DNA of 64,000 bases from Henckelia pumila (lineage: Eukaryota; Streptophyta; Magnoliopsida; Lamiales; Gesneriaceae), in contig NW_027331831.1 of NCBI RefSeq assembly GCF_033568475.1, forward strand, positions 9,362,001-9,426,000, read 5' to 3'. The translations under genes were made by a program, and so were the position numbers. This document shows positions 1 through 10,583 of this stretch, one piece after another. The notes beneath the pieces are model-generated. The model searched no databases. It saw nothing but the letters and a program-made list of their open reading frames with translations, and was not told the DNA's origin. Every line of letters begins with the position of its first letter. The first letter of the stretch is position 1.

Positions 1-900
1 TTCTATACAACTCATCTTAACTGATATCACATACCCGGGATGACGATACCCCGGGTGGATTGGACCCGAAAAGATGGTATTAGTCTCTCGGGACAGCGGA
101 GCAGGTCCTAGCCCGACTATCTTTAGGAAGTGTGATGATATCACATACCCGGGATGACGATACCCCGGGTGGATTGGACCCAAAAAGATTGTATTAGTCT
201 CTCGGGACAGCGGAGCAGGTCCTAACCCGACTATCTTTAGAAAGTGTGATGATATCATATACCCGGGATGACGATACCCCGGGTGAATTGGACTCGAGAG
301 GATGGTGTAACTACGACATATTATAGAACCCAGGACTGGGGGGCAGTAACCTGGGATCTGCAAGAAAGGCTTAACCTGGGAGGTCTTAGCATCCGGACCG
401 ATACAGGAGATCGAAAGGAACCCGGGTAAGGGGCATGGGAGCTAGAACCTCCCGGAGTAAGCCTTCGGAAGTTAGGAAAGGAAAGGAAAACCAGTGGGGC
501 CCCGGCCTTTCTATTTTTAGGGCCAGAAAACGGCCACGTTTATTTGAAGTATGTCAGGATCAAATCACAAATCCAATCATTACTAAACACGATCCAAAGG
601 AATGGGCTCTGTCCGGAAATTATGGGGGTCTAAATCACACGTGATAACCATCTTATCACCCTAAAAGTTGTCAGTAAGGTCATACCCAGTAATCATTGAG
701 GACCCGGGTGGGTGAGTATAAAAGCCCATTTTGGGGGGCAAGGTGAGGGAGAGGACGAACTCTCTAAAAAGAATGTGGGTAGAACTTCGTCTAAAAACGG
801 ATAAGATATTCATATATTTTGTATCTTCACTTACCTTTTCCGCTCGGAAATTTACCCATCCCCAAATAGTCATTTTGTGATAAACACATCATTAACCTTT
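1..900 (+). mobile_element. LTR-like repeat fragment, cut by the window edge
   Basis: GC-richer than the following spacer and full of CCCGGG motifs. It ends in a promoter-like part with a TATA box (GTATAAAAGCCC near 717) followed by a pyrimidine/purine-mixed leader. This order (repeated upstream part, TATA, leader) is what the LTR of a large Ty3-type retrotransposon looks like. No coding part or partner LTR is in the window, so family and completeness cannot be judged. The call rests on style, not on a recognised protein. Confidence 0.45.
23..302 (+). repeat. 114-bp tandem repeat, about 2.5 copies
   Basis: The string GATATCACATACCCGGGATG starts at 23 and 137 and, with one change, at 251, so the period is exactly 114 bp. 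Copies one and two are nearly identical through CTATCTTTAGGAAGTGTGAT. The third diverges after about 50 bp. The array lies upstream of the TATA box of the LTR-like fragment, where subrepeats often occur in plant LTRs. Confidence 0.9.
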
Positions 901-2500
901 TGAAATATATAGATATAGCGAGACTGCAAAGTGAAAAGGTGTTATAATTCTGATTTTATTATTTAATTTCTAATTAAATATCGCTTCAATATATATATAC
1001 CAAAATCGACAGCCACCTCAACATTAAAGTTATGTAGTGCTGGGACAAGTACATATTGCTTTTATTTGGAACGTCAAATTACAATTTTTACCACCTGACT
1101 TTTTATCGTAATCAGCCAGGAAACCATTAATTAAGGAATAAAGTATGCAAATTTTTTATATTCTAGAACTTTTAGTTATAATTAATACACACAATTCTGC
1201 TGCTCTTCCTCAAATTTCTGGGACCATTCATAATTTCGTACGAAACGTATAGATGTTGAAATTCTATAATTAACTTGTTTACGTACGAGAAACTTACAAT
1301 CTATTTGGACATGTGCAAGTACTTTAAAAATATTTTTAATATTTTATATATAAATGAAAAAAATTAAAATGTGTATATGGATAAGATTTTATGTAAAAAA
1401 TCAAAAGTTTTTTTTAGATGTTATCCAACTATCCAAGTATAATTTTAAAAAATTTGGGTGGAATTTTTTTAATATTTTTAGAATAACCCAAAACTTTTTA
1501 AACTGGTTTTTATATAGTAGTCATTCAATACATATTTATTTTTAAAACCTTTTAAATACAAAAAAATTATAAACAAATAGTTTTATAAAACATCCTATAA
1601 GTAAGTTGTCCATATGGGAACCTAGCTAGGAGGTCTTAACGTATGAGAAAATTCTGGGGTTTTGTTTGAGTTATTAATTATACGATATATTTTTTTTAAG
1701 TCAAAATAAAATTTTATATTTTAAAAGAACGAGCAACAAAACTAAGACAGCTGTAATCAGGTTTGTTTTCAGTAATAACAATTGTATAATTTTGGTAATA
1801 AGCAAATATATATTTTGTTTTCTTGCATCGAAAGGTTATAATGAAAATTTGAGTCATGCATCGTACATGTACACTTAACTTGGGTCCTAAAGGATGACAC
1901 TTTGCCTTTTCATGAAGTGTACGTAATAACGAATAAAAATATAAGATCCAAGGATATATTTGTAATTTATAATGTAAAATGTCACCATGAAGGTAACCCA
2001 GCTAAAATATACAACATGAATTTTTTTTAGGATTTATATATATAATTTTTCACATCTAATATTTTTTTTAACTGGAAACATTATGCACCATGCATATCCC
2101 CACAATATCCCCCGACCCGAGTCCATGAAATGAATGGCAAAATCGGAGGACATAATTGGCATTTGATATATATCCATGGACCGGAGTGGATCAGTGGATC
2201 TAGAAAAATTTTCGAGGGAGGACGGAGAATTAGAAATCACAAAAGTGATGTGATATTGTAGATGCATATATATTAAGAATTTTTTGTTATATATGAATGA
2301 TTATACATAACACAGATTAAAATAAAATAACGAAATATAAATTAATAATATATTTTTAAAGTTCATATATATTTTAAGTTACAATATCCCCTACTACTTG
2401 AAATTTTCTTAAAATTACTAATAACAACTACATTCAACAAGATACGAAATAAAGCTATTTTAATATAAGTAATTAAAATTATTGGAAATTTATTTAAATT
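901..2500. other. AT-rich spacer
   Basis: No gene is visible. Open frames here are short and low-complexity. A 33-bp stretch near 2131-2165 (AATGGCAAAATCGGAGGACA and following) resembles sequence upstream of the NRT2.5 gene at about 7680-7715, a possible further relic of that duplicated flank. Confidence 0.5.
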
Positions 2501-2779
2501 AAAATTTTTGAAAGAAAATTATGGATCATGAATGTGAGAGTGTCTTTTGGCTCTCCACATTCTTGAGTTAATTGAAAGATTAATTAAGTTAATTAATCTT
2601 ATGACTCTTTGTGTGTTTTTTGAAGCTTATAAATAATGTGCTCATTTTCTCAATCCACACACACAATATTCAATATCTCACTCAAGTATTCTCTTGCATT
2701 TCATATTGTTAGCTTTTCATTTGTCATCTGTTAAGTTTTGGTGATAAAGTGAAGGTACGATTCAAGAATTCGCCGGAGT

Positions 2780-3681
2780 CAGGGACGGGGCTAAGATTTT
2801 TATGTGAGGGGACGAACTTAGTATATGTAATTATTGATTATTAAAAAAATTTAAAAAATATATACATAATAAAATAAAAAAAAGTAATTTTTTATTCATA
2901 TCATTGAGAAAAGTTTATTAAAATTTTGAAAAAAAAAACTGAATTTCTTATAATGAAATTTAAAATAAAAATTAATTAAACATGTGGTTTCATATTAAAA
3001 TATGTAAAAGTTAAAAATAATTATTTCAAAGTTTTTCAATATTTAGATGCTAAAATTAAAACTTTAATCACTGCAAAGAAAATATTTAACATGCAGATTA
3101 AAAATTAAAATAATATGTAATTTTTTTATTTACATTTATATTACATTCAGATAAATTAAAATGCTCGATTTTTTAATACAATTTTAAAATAAGTAGTGAT
3201 TAAATTTATTATGAAATTTTGAACAAAATATGCATAAGTATAATATCAACGAATAAATGTTAAAACATTAATCTTTCATATTTAATTACAAATTTAACAC
3301 CTAAAACTCCACGCTCTATGAAATTAAAATTAAAATAGTTAAATTAATCTAATTAAAATATCTATGACATACTAACATATATATTATTTTTCAATTTTTT
3401 AGAATAGTGATTATAATTTTAGTAGTTTGATACATTCAAAAATTGATGATTGTACAAAAAATCAAATAAAAAAATATAAATACATATCTAAAGGTAACTG
3501 TTTTTTATTTGTTAAATCGTCGAATACATTTGTTTCAAATTTTTTGTAATTAAATGTGATTCATATTATGTGAATTTTTGTATCAGAGTTTGATCTTGCG
3601 GGATTAATGAAAAATACATTGATCTCACAAATATAAAAAAAGTTCATTTTTAATTATTTTTATTTAATTAATTATATAATG

Positions 3682-3712
<31 letters not shown>

Positions 3713-3771
3713 ATTTAGAAAAATTGAGGGGCCCCCCCCCCCCCCCCCCCCCTCCTTTAGCTCCATCTTTG
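2780..3771. mobile_element. Non-autonomous hAT-type DNA transposon
   Basis: The left end CAGGGACGGGGCTAAG and the right end CTTTAGCTCCATCTTTG are imperfect inverted repeats of the CAGGGGCGGAGC type common in plants. The flanks GCCGGAGT (2772-2779) and GCCAGAGT (3772-3779) form an 8-bp target duplication with one mismatch, the length expected for hAT elements. The 1-kb inside is AT-rich with no transposase frame. Just inside the right end is a run of about 21 cytosines. It interrupts an older LTR. Confidence 0.75.
3731..3755 (+). repeat. Poly-C homopolymer tract
   Basis: GGGG is followed by about 21 consecutive C, then TCC. It is the only such tract in the window and lies near the right terminus of the hAT-type element. 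Its true length is uncertain because such runs are hard to sequence. Confidence 0.9.
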
Positions 3772-4090
3772 GCCAGAGTAGTGAATTTGTGCTTAATTTT
3801 CTAATAGTTTTTTCGTTGTATCCTGAAAAATATACGTCTGTACGTGTTGATCCTCAAACATCTTGTGGAGGCGACGAATCTATTTTAAGGAAACTGTACT
3901 TGTTACCGACCTCGGTTTGCTTTACAGTTTTCTTATTATTTCTCATTTGTTTTACTGTTAATTTCTTGCTGTTTAATCAGTTGTTTATTATTGTTCAGTA
4001 TCTAAGCACTCGTTATACTGTTGTATTGTACTACAATCATTACTTGTTTTTAGTATATTGTTTCTGTTCAATTCGCGTTTAGCATTTTGA

Positions 4091-4490
4091 CTAACAAAAC
4101 TAACATTCAATTTTCATCTTTCATTCGATTAATTGATGAATTTTTTTTTTTGGAATTAATACCGACAAAGAGCAACGAAAATTAAATATAACAACAAGCA
4201 GGAAGAATTTTTTTTTTTCATTCTTCAAATATGTATTGTTGGTTAATGATGGAGGGGTTTAATTTTATAGGATATTTTATTAATTTATTAATAATAATAA
4301 TTATGTGTAAAATTTATAATGCCTAAGAGTAAATTATTTTTTTTTCACATCAAAATTTAAGAGAGGGCATTAAAATCTCCAATATTGTCAATGGATTAAA
4401 AAATGAAGTTCTCTTGTACATCGGAGAAATTGAGAAAATAGACCTGAGCAAATATATATATTTTTTTAAAAAAATGATCTCATTAAAATC
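4091..4490. other. AT-rich spacer
   Basis: Only simple A/T runs and no coding signal are seen between the old LTR and the NRT2.5-flank copies. Confidence 0.5.
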
Positions 4491-4509
4491 TCCAATGTCA
4501 ATATCCACC

Positions 4510-4640
4510 GTCGAAAAGTAAATTAATGGGCGAGACTCGGCGATAGAGCAACATTTTTTGCCTTTCGATTTCCCTTTGAAAGTGTCGGGGCGGGCAAATC
4601 AAAGGTTACTTCTCCAACGTTATAAGCATCCGTACGTACT
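4510..4640 (+). repeat. Partial copy A of the NRT2.5 5' flank
   Basis: Contains GCGAGACTCGGCGATAG, a CTTTCGATTTCCCTTTG stretch and TTACTTCTCCAACGTTATAA. These match, in the same order and spacing, 7990-8080 just upstream of the intact NRT2.5 gene, including the TATA region. The copy stops before any coding sequence and is followed at once by copy B. Confidence 0.75.
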
Positions 4641-4644
4641 TGTC

Positions 4645-5060
4645 TCCAAAGTCAATGGATGGAACAAATGAAATTAGTTCTTTGAATATCACTGTCTAGG
4701 AAACTAGGTAGTTGTTTCTTAATTTTCACCCACTGGCCATTATTTTTCCAATTTCTCTGCAAGAAACCCGATTAACATGTCAACAACTCCCATATATATT
4801 TCCACTAGCTGTCGATAAGTAAAATAGTCAGTGAGACTCGGCGATAGCTCATCGTTTCGACCCTTTCGAATTCTCTTTGGAGTCAATTGAAGGTAATTAC
4901 TTCTCCTATATACACTATATTACTCAACCTCACCCCATATTAAGAAATGGACTTGGATTTAACTCCACCCCAAAAAATAGCTCAAAGAGGGAGGTTGTTC
5001 TTGTTTATCCTCAAACATATATGGGGATCTCTAACTGTGAATATGGATCCTAATGCGATT
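4645..5060 (+). pseudogene. Partial copy B: NRT2.5 promoter, leader and first codons
   Basis: Aligns by eye with about 7800-8195. Shared blocks are AAAGTCAATGGATG, TCACCCACTGGCCATTA, GAGACTCGGCGATAG and the leader. It then has an ATG at 5021 whose first codons read MGISNCEYGS, against [10 protein letters not shown] in the intact gene. Similarity ends there with an in-frame stop, so this is a 5'-end pseudogene fragment and not a short gene. Together with copy A it shows that the 5' part of an NRT2.5 locus was duplicated and then lost its body. Confidence 0.75.
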
Positions 5061-7670
5061 ATTAACATCCAATAAATTACATCGAATCGATGATCAACAA
5101 ATCAATTTTGTCAATATTAAACCGAATTGAATGATTTGAAAATATTTATGTGTATCAAAGATAAAGGGTGAGATGACTCCGTCCGAAAGCGAAATGATTC
5201 TGACGTTCAAGTTAGTATATGATTCAACAGAAAAGAGAAGTACTATTGGAATAATTGTATATGAAATAGTATGAAAGTCGTTTAGAAGACGTATGAATTT
5301 GTACCTTAATAACGGTTATTAGTAACATTTTATTTATAGGAGTTGCTTTCTCGGCTTTGCAAAATTGTAAATACTGAGTCATGAAAGACATTAAAAAAAA
5401 AGTTACAGGTAGCGATTTATTTATTTATTTTTTATATGGCATTGTACCGGTCACCAAAAAAACCCTAGAAGAACTCCTAGTATTTGAAATGACACTGATC
5501 AGTTACAATATCTAGCAGGAGTTTTCATAAACTTAAGAGTTAAGTCCTTATTAACTACATGAGATTCTAGAACTCTCTTCTTTTTCGCGTACTTTTCTAA
5601 ATTAGTTACATTAAATATTTGCCTCGGTACAGACCTTTTAACTAAATGTTTAGTTTCATATAAAAACATTACAAATTTTGATTATCAAAACAAAACCACC
5701 AAAGAAAACCTTAATTAAGGATTAAAGATTGTAATCTTATATATTTTCCGAACTTCGATATTATCATGAGCTGAATTCTAGGGTGTTTCTGAGACCCTAC
5801 GTTGTGAAAATTCAGGGCTTATTCTATGCTGCACCGAGTTAAATTCACCCGGTGCAGCATCTACCATCCAAAACAGCCCGGGTCCCACATAATTATGTGG
5901 GGCCCGGGCTCCTATTCATCGGGCCCGACCCCATGAACGGCCCAAATCTATTGGGTGAAATTTACCCGGTGGATCATAAAACTTCTCGAAATTCAGTGAG
6001 CCACTTGTTTAATTTGTAAGAAACTTAATGAGCAAAGTCAATGCACGTCTCTCTAAACGATCGACATAGGATCGGCGACGAGATATTGTACTATCACCTT
6101 GCTTTATTGATCAGCACCAAAATTGATTTCAGTTGACCATTCAATAGTTATTTTTGCAAGTATAATTGATCTTTGTTTCAGAAAAAAATTAATTGAACAT
6201 AAGAGAAAACCCACTGCCATCCAACAGGTTCCTCTTCGGCAAATATATGTACGAATATAATTTATAATTCTTATTATTTTCATAAGTATATAGTAAAATG
6301 TTGAGATGTGAATTTATTTTCTGAAAAATATGGGCCATGCATACGATTCCAACTTTGCAAGCATGTACGAAACCTAGAAGCACGCACGTAGAGAGTGGAC
6401 ACTAAATATCTTATATATTTAATAATTACTAATAATAGTTTATTGGGAACTAGAAAGATTCTGTATCCACCATGAATATCCCCCCCACCGAGCTGGCTAA
6501 ACAATAAACTAAGCCAAAATAATTAAATATTGGTTATCAAATTACCATAACACCCTTAAAACACAAGAAGAAATGAAGTACATATAGAACACCTGATTAA
6601 ACCTATATTTAATGCTATGGTATTAAATGAAAGGGAAAGGGTAGGTGAAAGTTTTAACAGTTTTCCTTTGTCTTTAGAGATAATTTCTCAAGTGCCGGCT
6701 TAGTAAAAAAAAATTAGCAAAATGTTAGGCTGGATTAGTGTGTAAATTAAAAGCAAGTAATAAAAATTAAAACATGACAAATGTGAAATCACATTACCTG
6801 TCAATAATTGTCACCCACAAAAATAAAAGTACTTCAATGTCACAAATACCCTCCATTGATTGCTTCGTTTCATCTAATCCTCGTGTGGTTTTCTTTATAT
6901 TTTTAGGTTGTGTTTACTTAGTGAGATTAATTATATATAGATAAATAATATTAGGACTATTAAACTAATTTTATAGGATGTTGAATAATTATACATAAAC
7001 AATCACATGTTTACTTTAATGGATCAATTTTATGATTGATATTATGATTAAATGACGAGTTACAATTTTGTCCTTTGTGTATAATATATAATCTTATTTT
7101 TAGTTTTTATTTATAAAATTGGGATTGTGATTTTTATTGAAAAATGTAAATTATTTTAATTGACCCAAATTATTGAGTATAAATATTATTTTTTTAAAAA
7201 AAATTAATAAATTGAGTTAAATTTTTTCCCCATGAATAAGGATAAATTTTAATGAACTGTATTAATCATATATTAAATTATTAGAAATTTTTTTCATATT
7301 TTATAATTTTTAAATGGACATTTCGTATATTTAAATTAAATGAAATGTATTAATATATCTTAAAGTATTTGAAATTTATATGCATGTTATATAATTTTTT
7401 AAAACGAGATTTTCACATATTATTTTTTTGGAAAGTAAATGAAGGATATTAGTGTAATTTTTTCAATTAAAAACATAATGATTATTTATCACATCATTTA
7501 TTTGTAATAAATTATCAAGGTTTAAAATATAAATTGGATAACTATGGATTAGCTTTATGAGTTAATACGAGCCCTAAAAAAGCAAGTAAATATATTATTG
7601 CTTAAAATTATTAATATAATTTTATACTTATCGCAATAAGAAAACGCAACCTTAATCTTAGTCAATGAAT
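5061..7670. other. Spacer between NRT2.5 relics and the intact gene
   Basis: AT-rich with no credible coding frame. It holds a strong GC-rich palindrome at 5876-5909 and a neighbouring hairpin (GCTGCACCGAG...CCGGTGCAGC, about 5829-5858), which look like the core of a small MITE. The frames at 6189-6504 are low-complexity and unsupported. Confidence 0.5.
5876..5909. repeat. 34-bp near-perfect palindrome
   Basis: GCCCGGGTCCCACATAAT is followed directly by its reverse complement, with one mismatched pair. The centre is AATT. The motif GTCCCACATAATT recurs in inverse orientation near 37575, in another hairpin-rich spacer, suggesting a shared MITE family. Confidence 0.85.
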
Positions 7671-8066
7671 CATGCATGAATGGGCAGAATGGCACAACCG
7701 GAGGACATGATTGTCATTTTACTCCATTCAAGAATATCCCATCCCAGCAAAGAATTGCTTACCAAGTCAAAAAACTGTACATTCCCTTTGGATTCTTTGT
7801 TCCAAAGTCAATGGATGAAACAAATGAATCAATCGAACGTCACTGTCCGATTGGGCAGAAAGATTTGAACTTTCACCCCACTAGCCATTAATTATCAAAC
7901 TTTAGCAGCAATTTCTCCGCAAGCAACCCGCTTCACATGTCAAGAAATTCAATGTTTTCACTTCCCACCTGTCAAAAAAGAAATCAATCCATGAGACTCG
8001 GCGACAGTGTAAAATTTTTAGCCTTTTGAATTCCCTTTGTAGCCAGTTAAAGGTCACTTCTCCAAC

Positions 8067-8075
8067 ATTATAAAG
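8067..8075 (+). promoter_or_regulatory. TATA box of NRT2.5
   Basis: ATTATAAAG lies about 87 bp upstream of the ATG at 8162 and is conserved in duplicated copy A (GTTATAAGC near 4620). Transcription should start near 8100. Confidence 0.6.
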
Positions 8076-8161
8076 ATCCCCGTTCGCCCATACGGACCTG
8101 GAAAAAAGTTTTGAACTTGAATCCCGAACAGAGGTTTCTTGTTTGGACTTTAGCATCGAAC

Positions 8162-9769
8162 ATGGAGATCTCTAATGGTGGATATGAATCCGACCCGAAG
8201 AAATTTGCGCTTCCAGTGGATTCTGAGCACAAAGCCACAGAGTTCAGGCTGTTTTCAGTGGCAGCGCCTCACATGAGAGCGTTCCATCTTTCTTGGGTGT
8301 CTTTCTTCGCCTGTTTCGTCTCCACCTTCGCTGCGCCACCCCTGTTGCCGATCATACGAGACAACCTCAATCTCACGGCCACAGATATCGGAAACGCTGG
8401 AATCGCCGCCGTTTCAGGCGCGGTTTTCGCCCGAATCGCCATGGGAACGGCATGCGACTTGTTCGGGCCACGCCTGGCCTCTGCCGCTCTCACTCTCATC
8501 ACTGCACCCGCAGTTTACTGCACTTCCATAGCCAGTTCTCCAGTCTCGTTCCTACTGGTTCGCTTCTTCACCGGCTTCTCTTTAGCGACTTTTGTTTCGA
8601 CTCAGTTTTGGATGAGCTCTTTGTTCTCCGCCAATGTGGTCGGTACCGCCAACGGCGTGGCCGGTGGCTGGGGAAATCTTGGCGGCGGTGCAACGCAGCT
8701 CATCATGCCATTAGTATTCGATCTCATACACAACATCGGCTCCACCAAATTCACCGCTTGGAGGATCGCTTTCTTCATCCCTGCCCTGTTTCAAACTTTA
8801 TCGGCATACGGCATCTTCTTTCTTGGCCAAGATTTACCCGATGGAAACTACTCCGAGCTTCACAAATCAGGAGACAAGCATAAAGACGACTTCTCCAAGG
8901 TTTTCTATAACGCCATTACGAATTACAGAGGATGGATCCTGGCACTTACCTATGGATATTGTTTCGGGGTCGAACTTACCATAGACAACATCATTGCTCA
9001 GTACTTCTATGATAGATTCGACGTGAATCTTCACACAGCTGGAATCATAGCAGCAAGTTTCGGATTAGCAAATCTTTTCTCCAGGCCAGGAGGAGGCATG
9101 CTGTCGGATCTCATGGCCAAGAAATTCGGAATGCGAGGAAGGCTGTGGTCTCTGTGGATTGTGCAGACATTGGGAGGAATATTCTGTATAATTTTGGGAA
9201 AATCGGGAACTTTGGGCTTATCAGTCGCTATAATGCTCATATTTTCCGTGTTTGTTCAAGCTGCTTGCGGGCTTACATTCGGGGTTGTTCCTTTCGTTTC
9301 AAGAAGGTATGTTTTCACTTATTCTTTTGTCTTCGTTTTCGTGAACACGCATCATATTGAAGTAAAAATCATATCTTATATCTTATATATGATCAGGTCT
9401 CTAGGCATCATATCTGGAATGACCGGAGGCGGGGGTAACGTAGGAGCGGTTGTTACTCAAGTTATATTCTTTCGAGGTTCACGATTCTCTACCGAAAAAG
9501 GATTAGAACTGATGGGGGTGATGATGATATGCTGCACTTTGGTGATCATGTTAATATACTTCCCTCAATGGGGTGGAATGTTCTGCGGGCCGTCGACTAA
9601 AGGCACAACGGAAGAAGATTACTACGTCTCCGAATGGACTTCAGCAGAAAGAGAGAAGGGCTTTCACAAGGCTAGCTTGAAATTCTCAGAAAACAGCAGA
9701 AGTGAAAGAGGCAAAAGAGTGAACTCAGCACCAACCCCTGCGAATACAACGCCAAATCCTTACGTCTGA
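8162..9769 (+). CDS. NRT2.5: High-affinity nitrate transporter, NRT2.5 type
   Basis: Plasma-membrane nitrate/proton symporter of the NNP branch of the MFS superfamily. Known NRT2 proteins work with the partner NAR2/NRT3 and move nitrate at low external concentration. Two exons: 8162-9306 and 9397-9769, with a 90-bp GT-AG intron splitting the Arg codon of VSRRSLG. The spliced product is about 505 residues, the usual size. Visible marks are [13 protein letters not shown] near the N-terminus, the MFS loop [14 protein letters not shown], the glycine-rich [22 protein letters not shown] after the intron, and FPQWGGMF before the cytosolic tail. The TEFRLFS...[12 protein letters not shown] start is the NRT2.5 subtype rather than NRT2.1. 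I chose the ATG at 8162 because upstream in-frame codons start only at TTG. The intron keeps frame and has no stop, so an unspliced message would insert 30 residues. Relics of its 5' end lie at 4.5-5.06 kb. Confidence 0.93.
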   Translation: MEISNGGYESDPKKFALPVDSEHKATEFRLFSVAAPHMRAFHLSWVSFFACFVSTFAAPPLLPIIRDNLNLTATDIGNAGIAAVSGAVFARIAMGTACDLFGPRLASAALTLITAPAVYCTSIASSPVSFLLVRFFTGFSLATFVSTQFWMSSLFSANVVGTANGVAGGWGNLGGGATQLIMPLVFDLIHNIGSTKFTAWRIAFFIPALFQTLSAYGIFFLGQDLPDGNYSELHKSGDKHKDDFSKVFYNAITNYRGWILALTYGYCFGVELTIDNIIAQYFYDRFDVNLHTAGIIAASFGLANLFSRPGGGMLSDLMAKKFGMRGRLWSLWIVQTLGGIFCIILGKSGTLGLSVAIMLIFSVFVQAACGLTFGVVPFVSRRYVFTYSFVFVFVNTHHIEVKIISYILYMIRSLGIISGMTGGGGNVGAVVTQVIFFRGSRFSTEKGLELMGVMMICCTLVIMLIYFPQWGGMFCGPSTKGTTEEDYYVSEWTSAEREKGFHKASLKFSENSRSERGKRVNSAPTPANTTPNPYV

Positions 9770-10583
9770 ACTCTGAACCCATTGTTTGTAGTGTTTATGT
9801 ATGGGTAGAAAGTAGCTGATCAATTCATGCATGTTTTTTTGTTACATTTGATATTCTGCTTTCACTTGCATATTTGGCAAATTAATGGTGTGGAAAACGC
9901 TTGTTATAAGTTGTGTATCCCAGCTAAGTTCTCTGGTTTTTCGTCTTTTGATTGTAAGGCAGCTATGCGTGCTGATGATTTCATGAAGGTAGTTTTAAGA
10001 ACAATGGTGATTTGAAAGCCTCTTCTAATATATCGACTTTGCCTTCTACTTTTGAAGTGTGTTTTTCTATCCGTGAATGTGAGAACCTGAAATTCAGTTT
10101 AGGCCATGAAATTCGGTTGAGATCCGAAATGAGTTGTCATCGAGCTAATTATGTGACACATTCAATTTTTTTTGGTTGAAGAATTTGTTAGTAGAGTTAT
10201 GTTATATGTACGTTACACACAATTACATATTTTTCTTGTTATAATTAGATCTCTGAGTTACAATTAAATCTCAAACTAGAGGTTGTGCAGCTTGGATTCG
10301 CACTTGTGTTAAGATATTATGTCAAATAGAAATTAGATTAATTAATCCAAGTGGACCACCTTGAAGTCAACTTTTTAAGTAGCGGAGAATAAACGCTGGT
10401 TCAAATGAACCGACATATGGATCCCGACAAGAAACTTTTGGAAAATTTTCACTATGAACCTTTTTTCGGACTTGAGATCTTTGGAAAATAAGTTCTTGCA
10501 TTAATATACGTAGTTCGAATTCTGTGTTACAACAACAAATGGCGCACCATTTCTCAGAAATTTTTGACATAAATTTCATGTAT
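9770..10583. other. 3' flanks of NRT2.5 and TBL (convergent genes)
   Basis: The first part should hold the 3' UTR of NRT2.5 and the last part that of the TBL gene, since the two genes point towards each other. No further coding signal is seen. Confidence 0.5.

Larger units (their letters stand above)
2520..4090 (+). mobile_element. Old LTR (probably solo), split by a hAT element
   Basis: Two parts, about 2520-2779 and 3780-4090, read as one LTR: a TATA box (GCTTATAAATAATG near 2624), a leader with CACACACA, then sequence with GGAGGCGACGAATC typical of the R/U5 part of plant copia-type LTRs. No internal domain follows, so this looks like a solo LTR or fragment. Its exact ends and target duplication could not be fixed by eye. 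It predates the transposon inside it. Confidence 0.4.

Noticed and set aside
23-302. Possible CRISPR-like array
   Set aside because: Units are contiguous 114-bp tandem repeats without spacers, in a plant genome.
435-873. Short frames in the left LTR-like fragment
   Set aside because: No domain, opposite strands overlapping, and located in promoter/leader-like sequence.
6189-6504. Two overlapping minus-strand frames
   Set aside because: AT-rich, mutually overlapping, no recognisable domain and no promoter or splice support.
8111-8161. N-terminal extension of the NRT2.5 frame
   Set aside because: It begins at a TTG. NRT2.5 proteins start near the MEISNGG position, and the duplicated copy at 5021 also has its ATG there.
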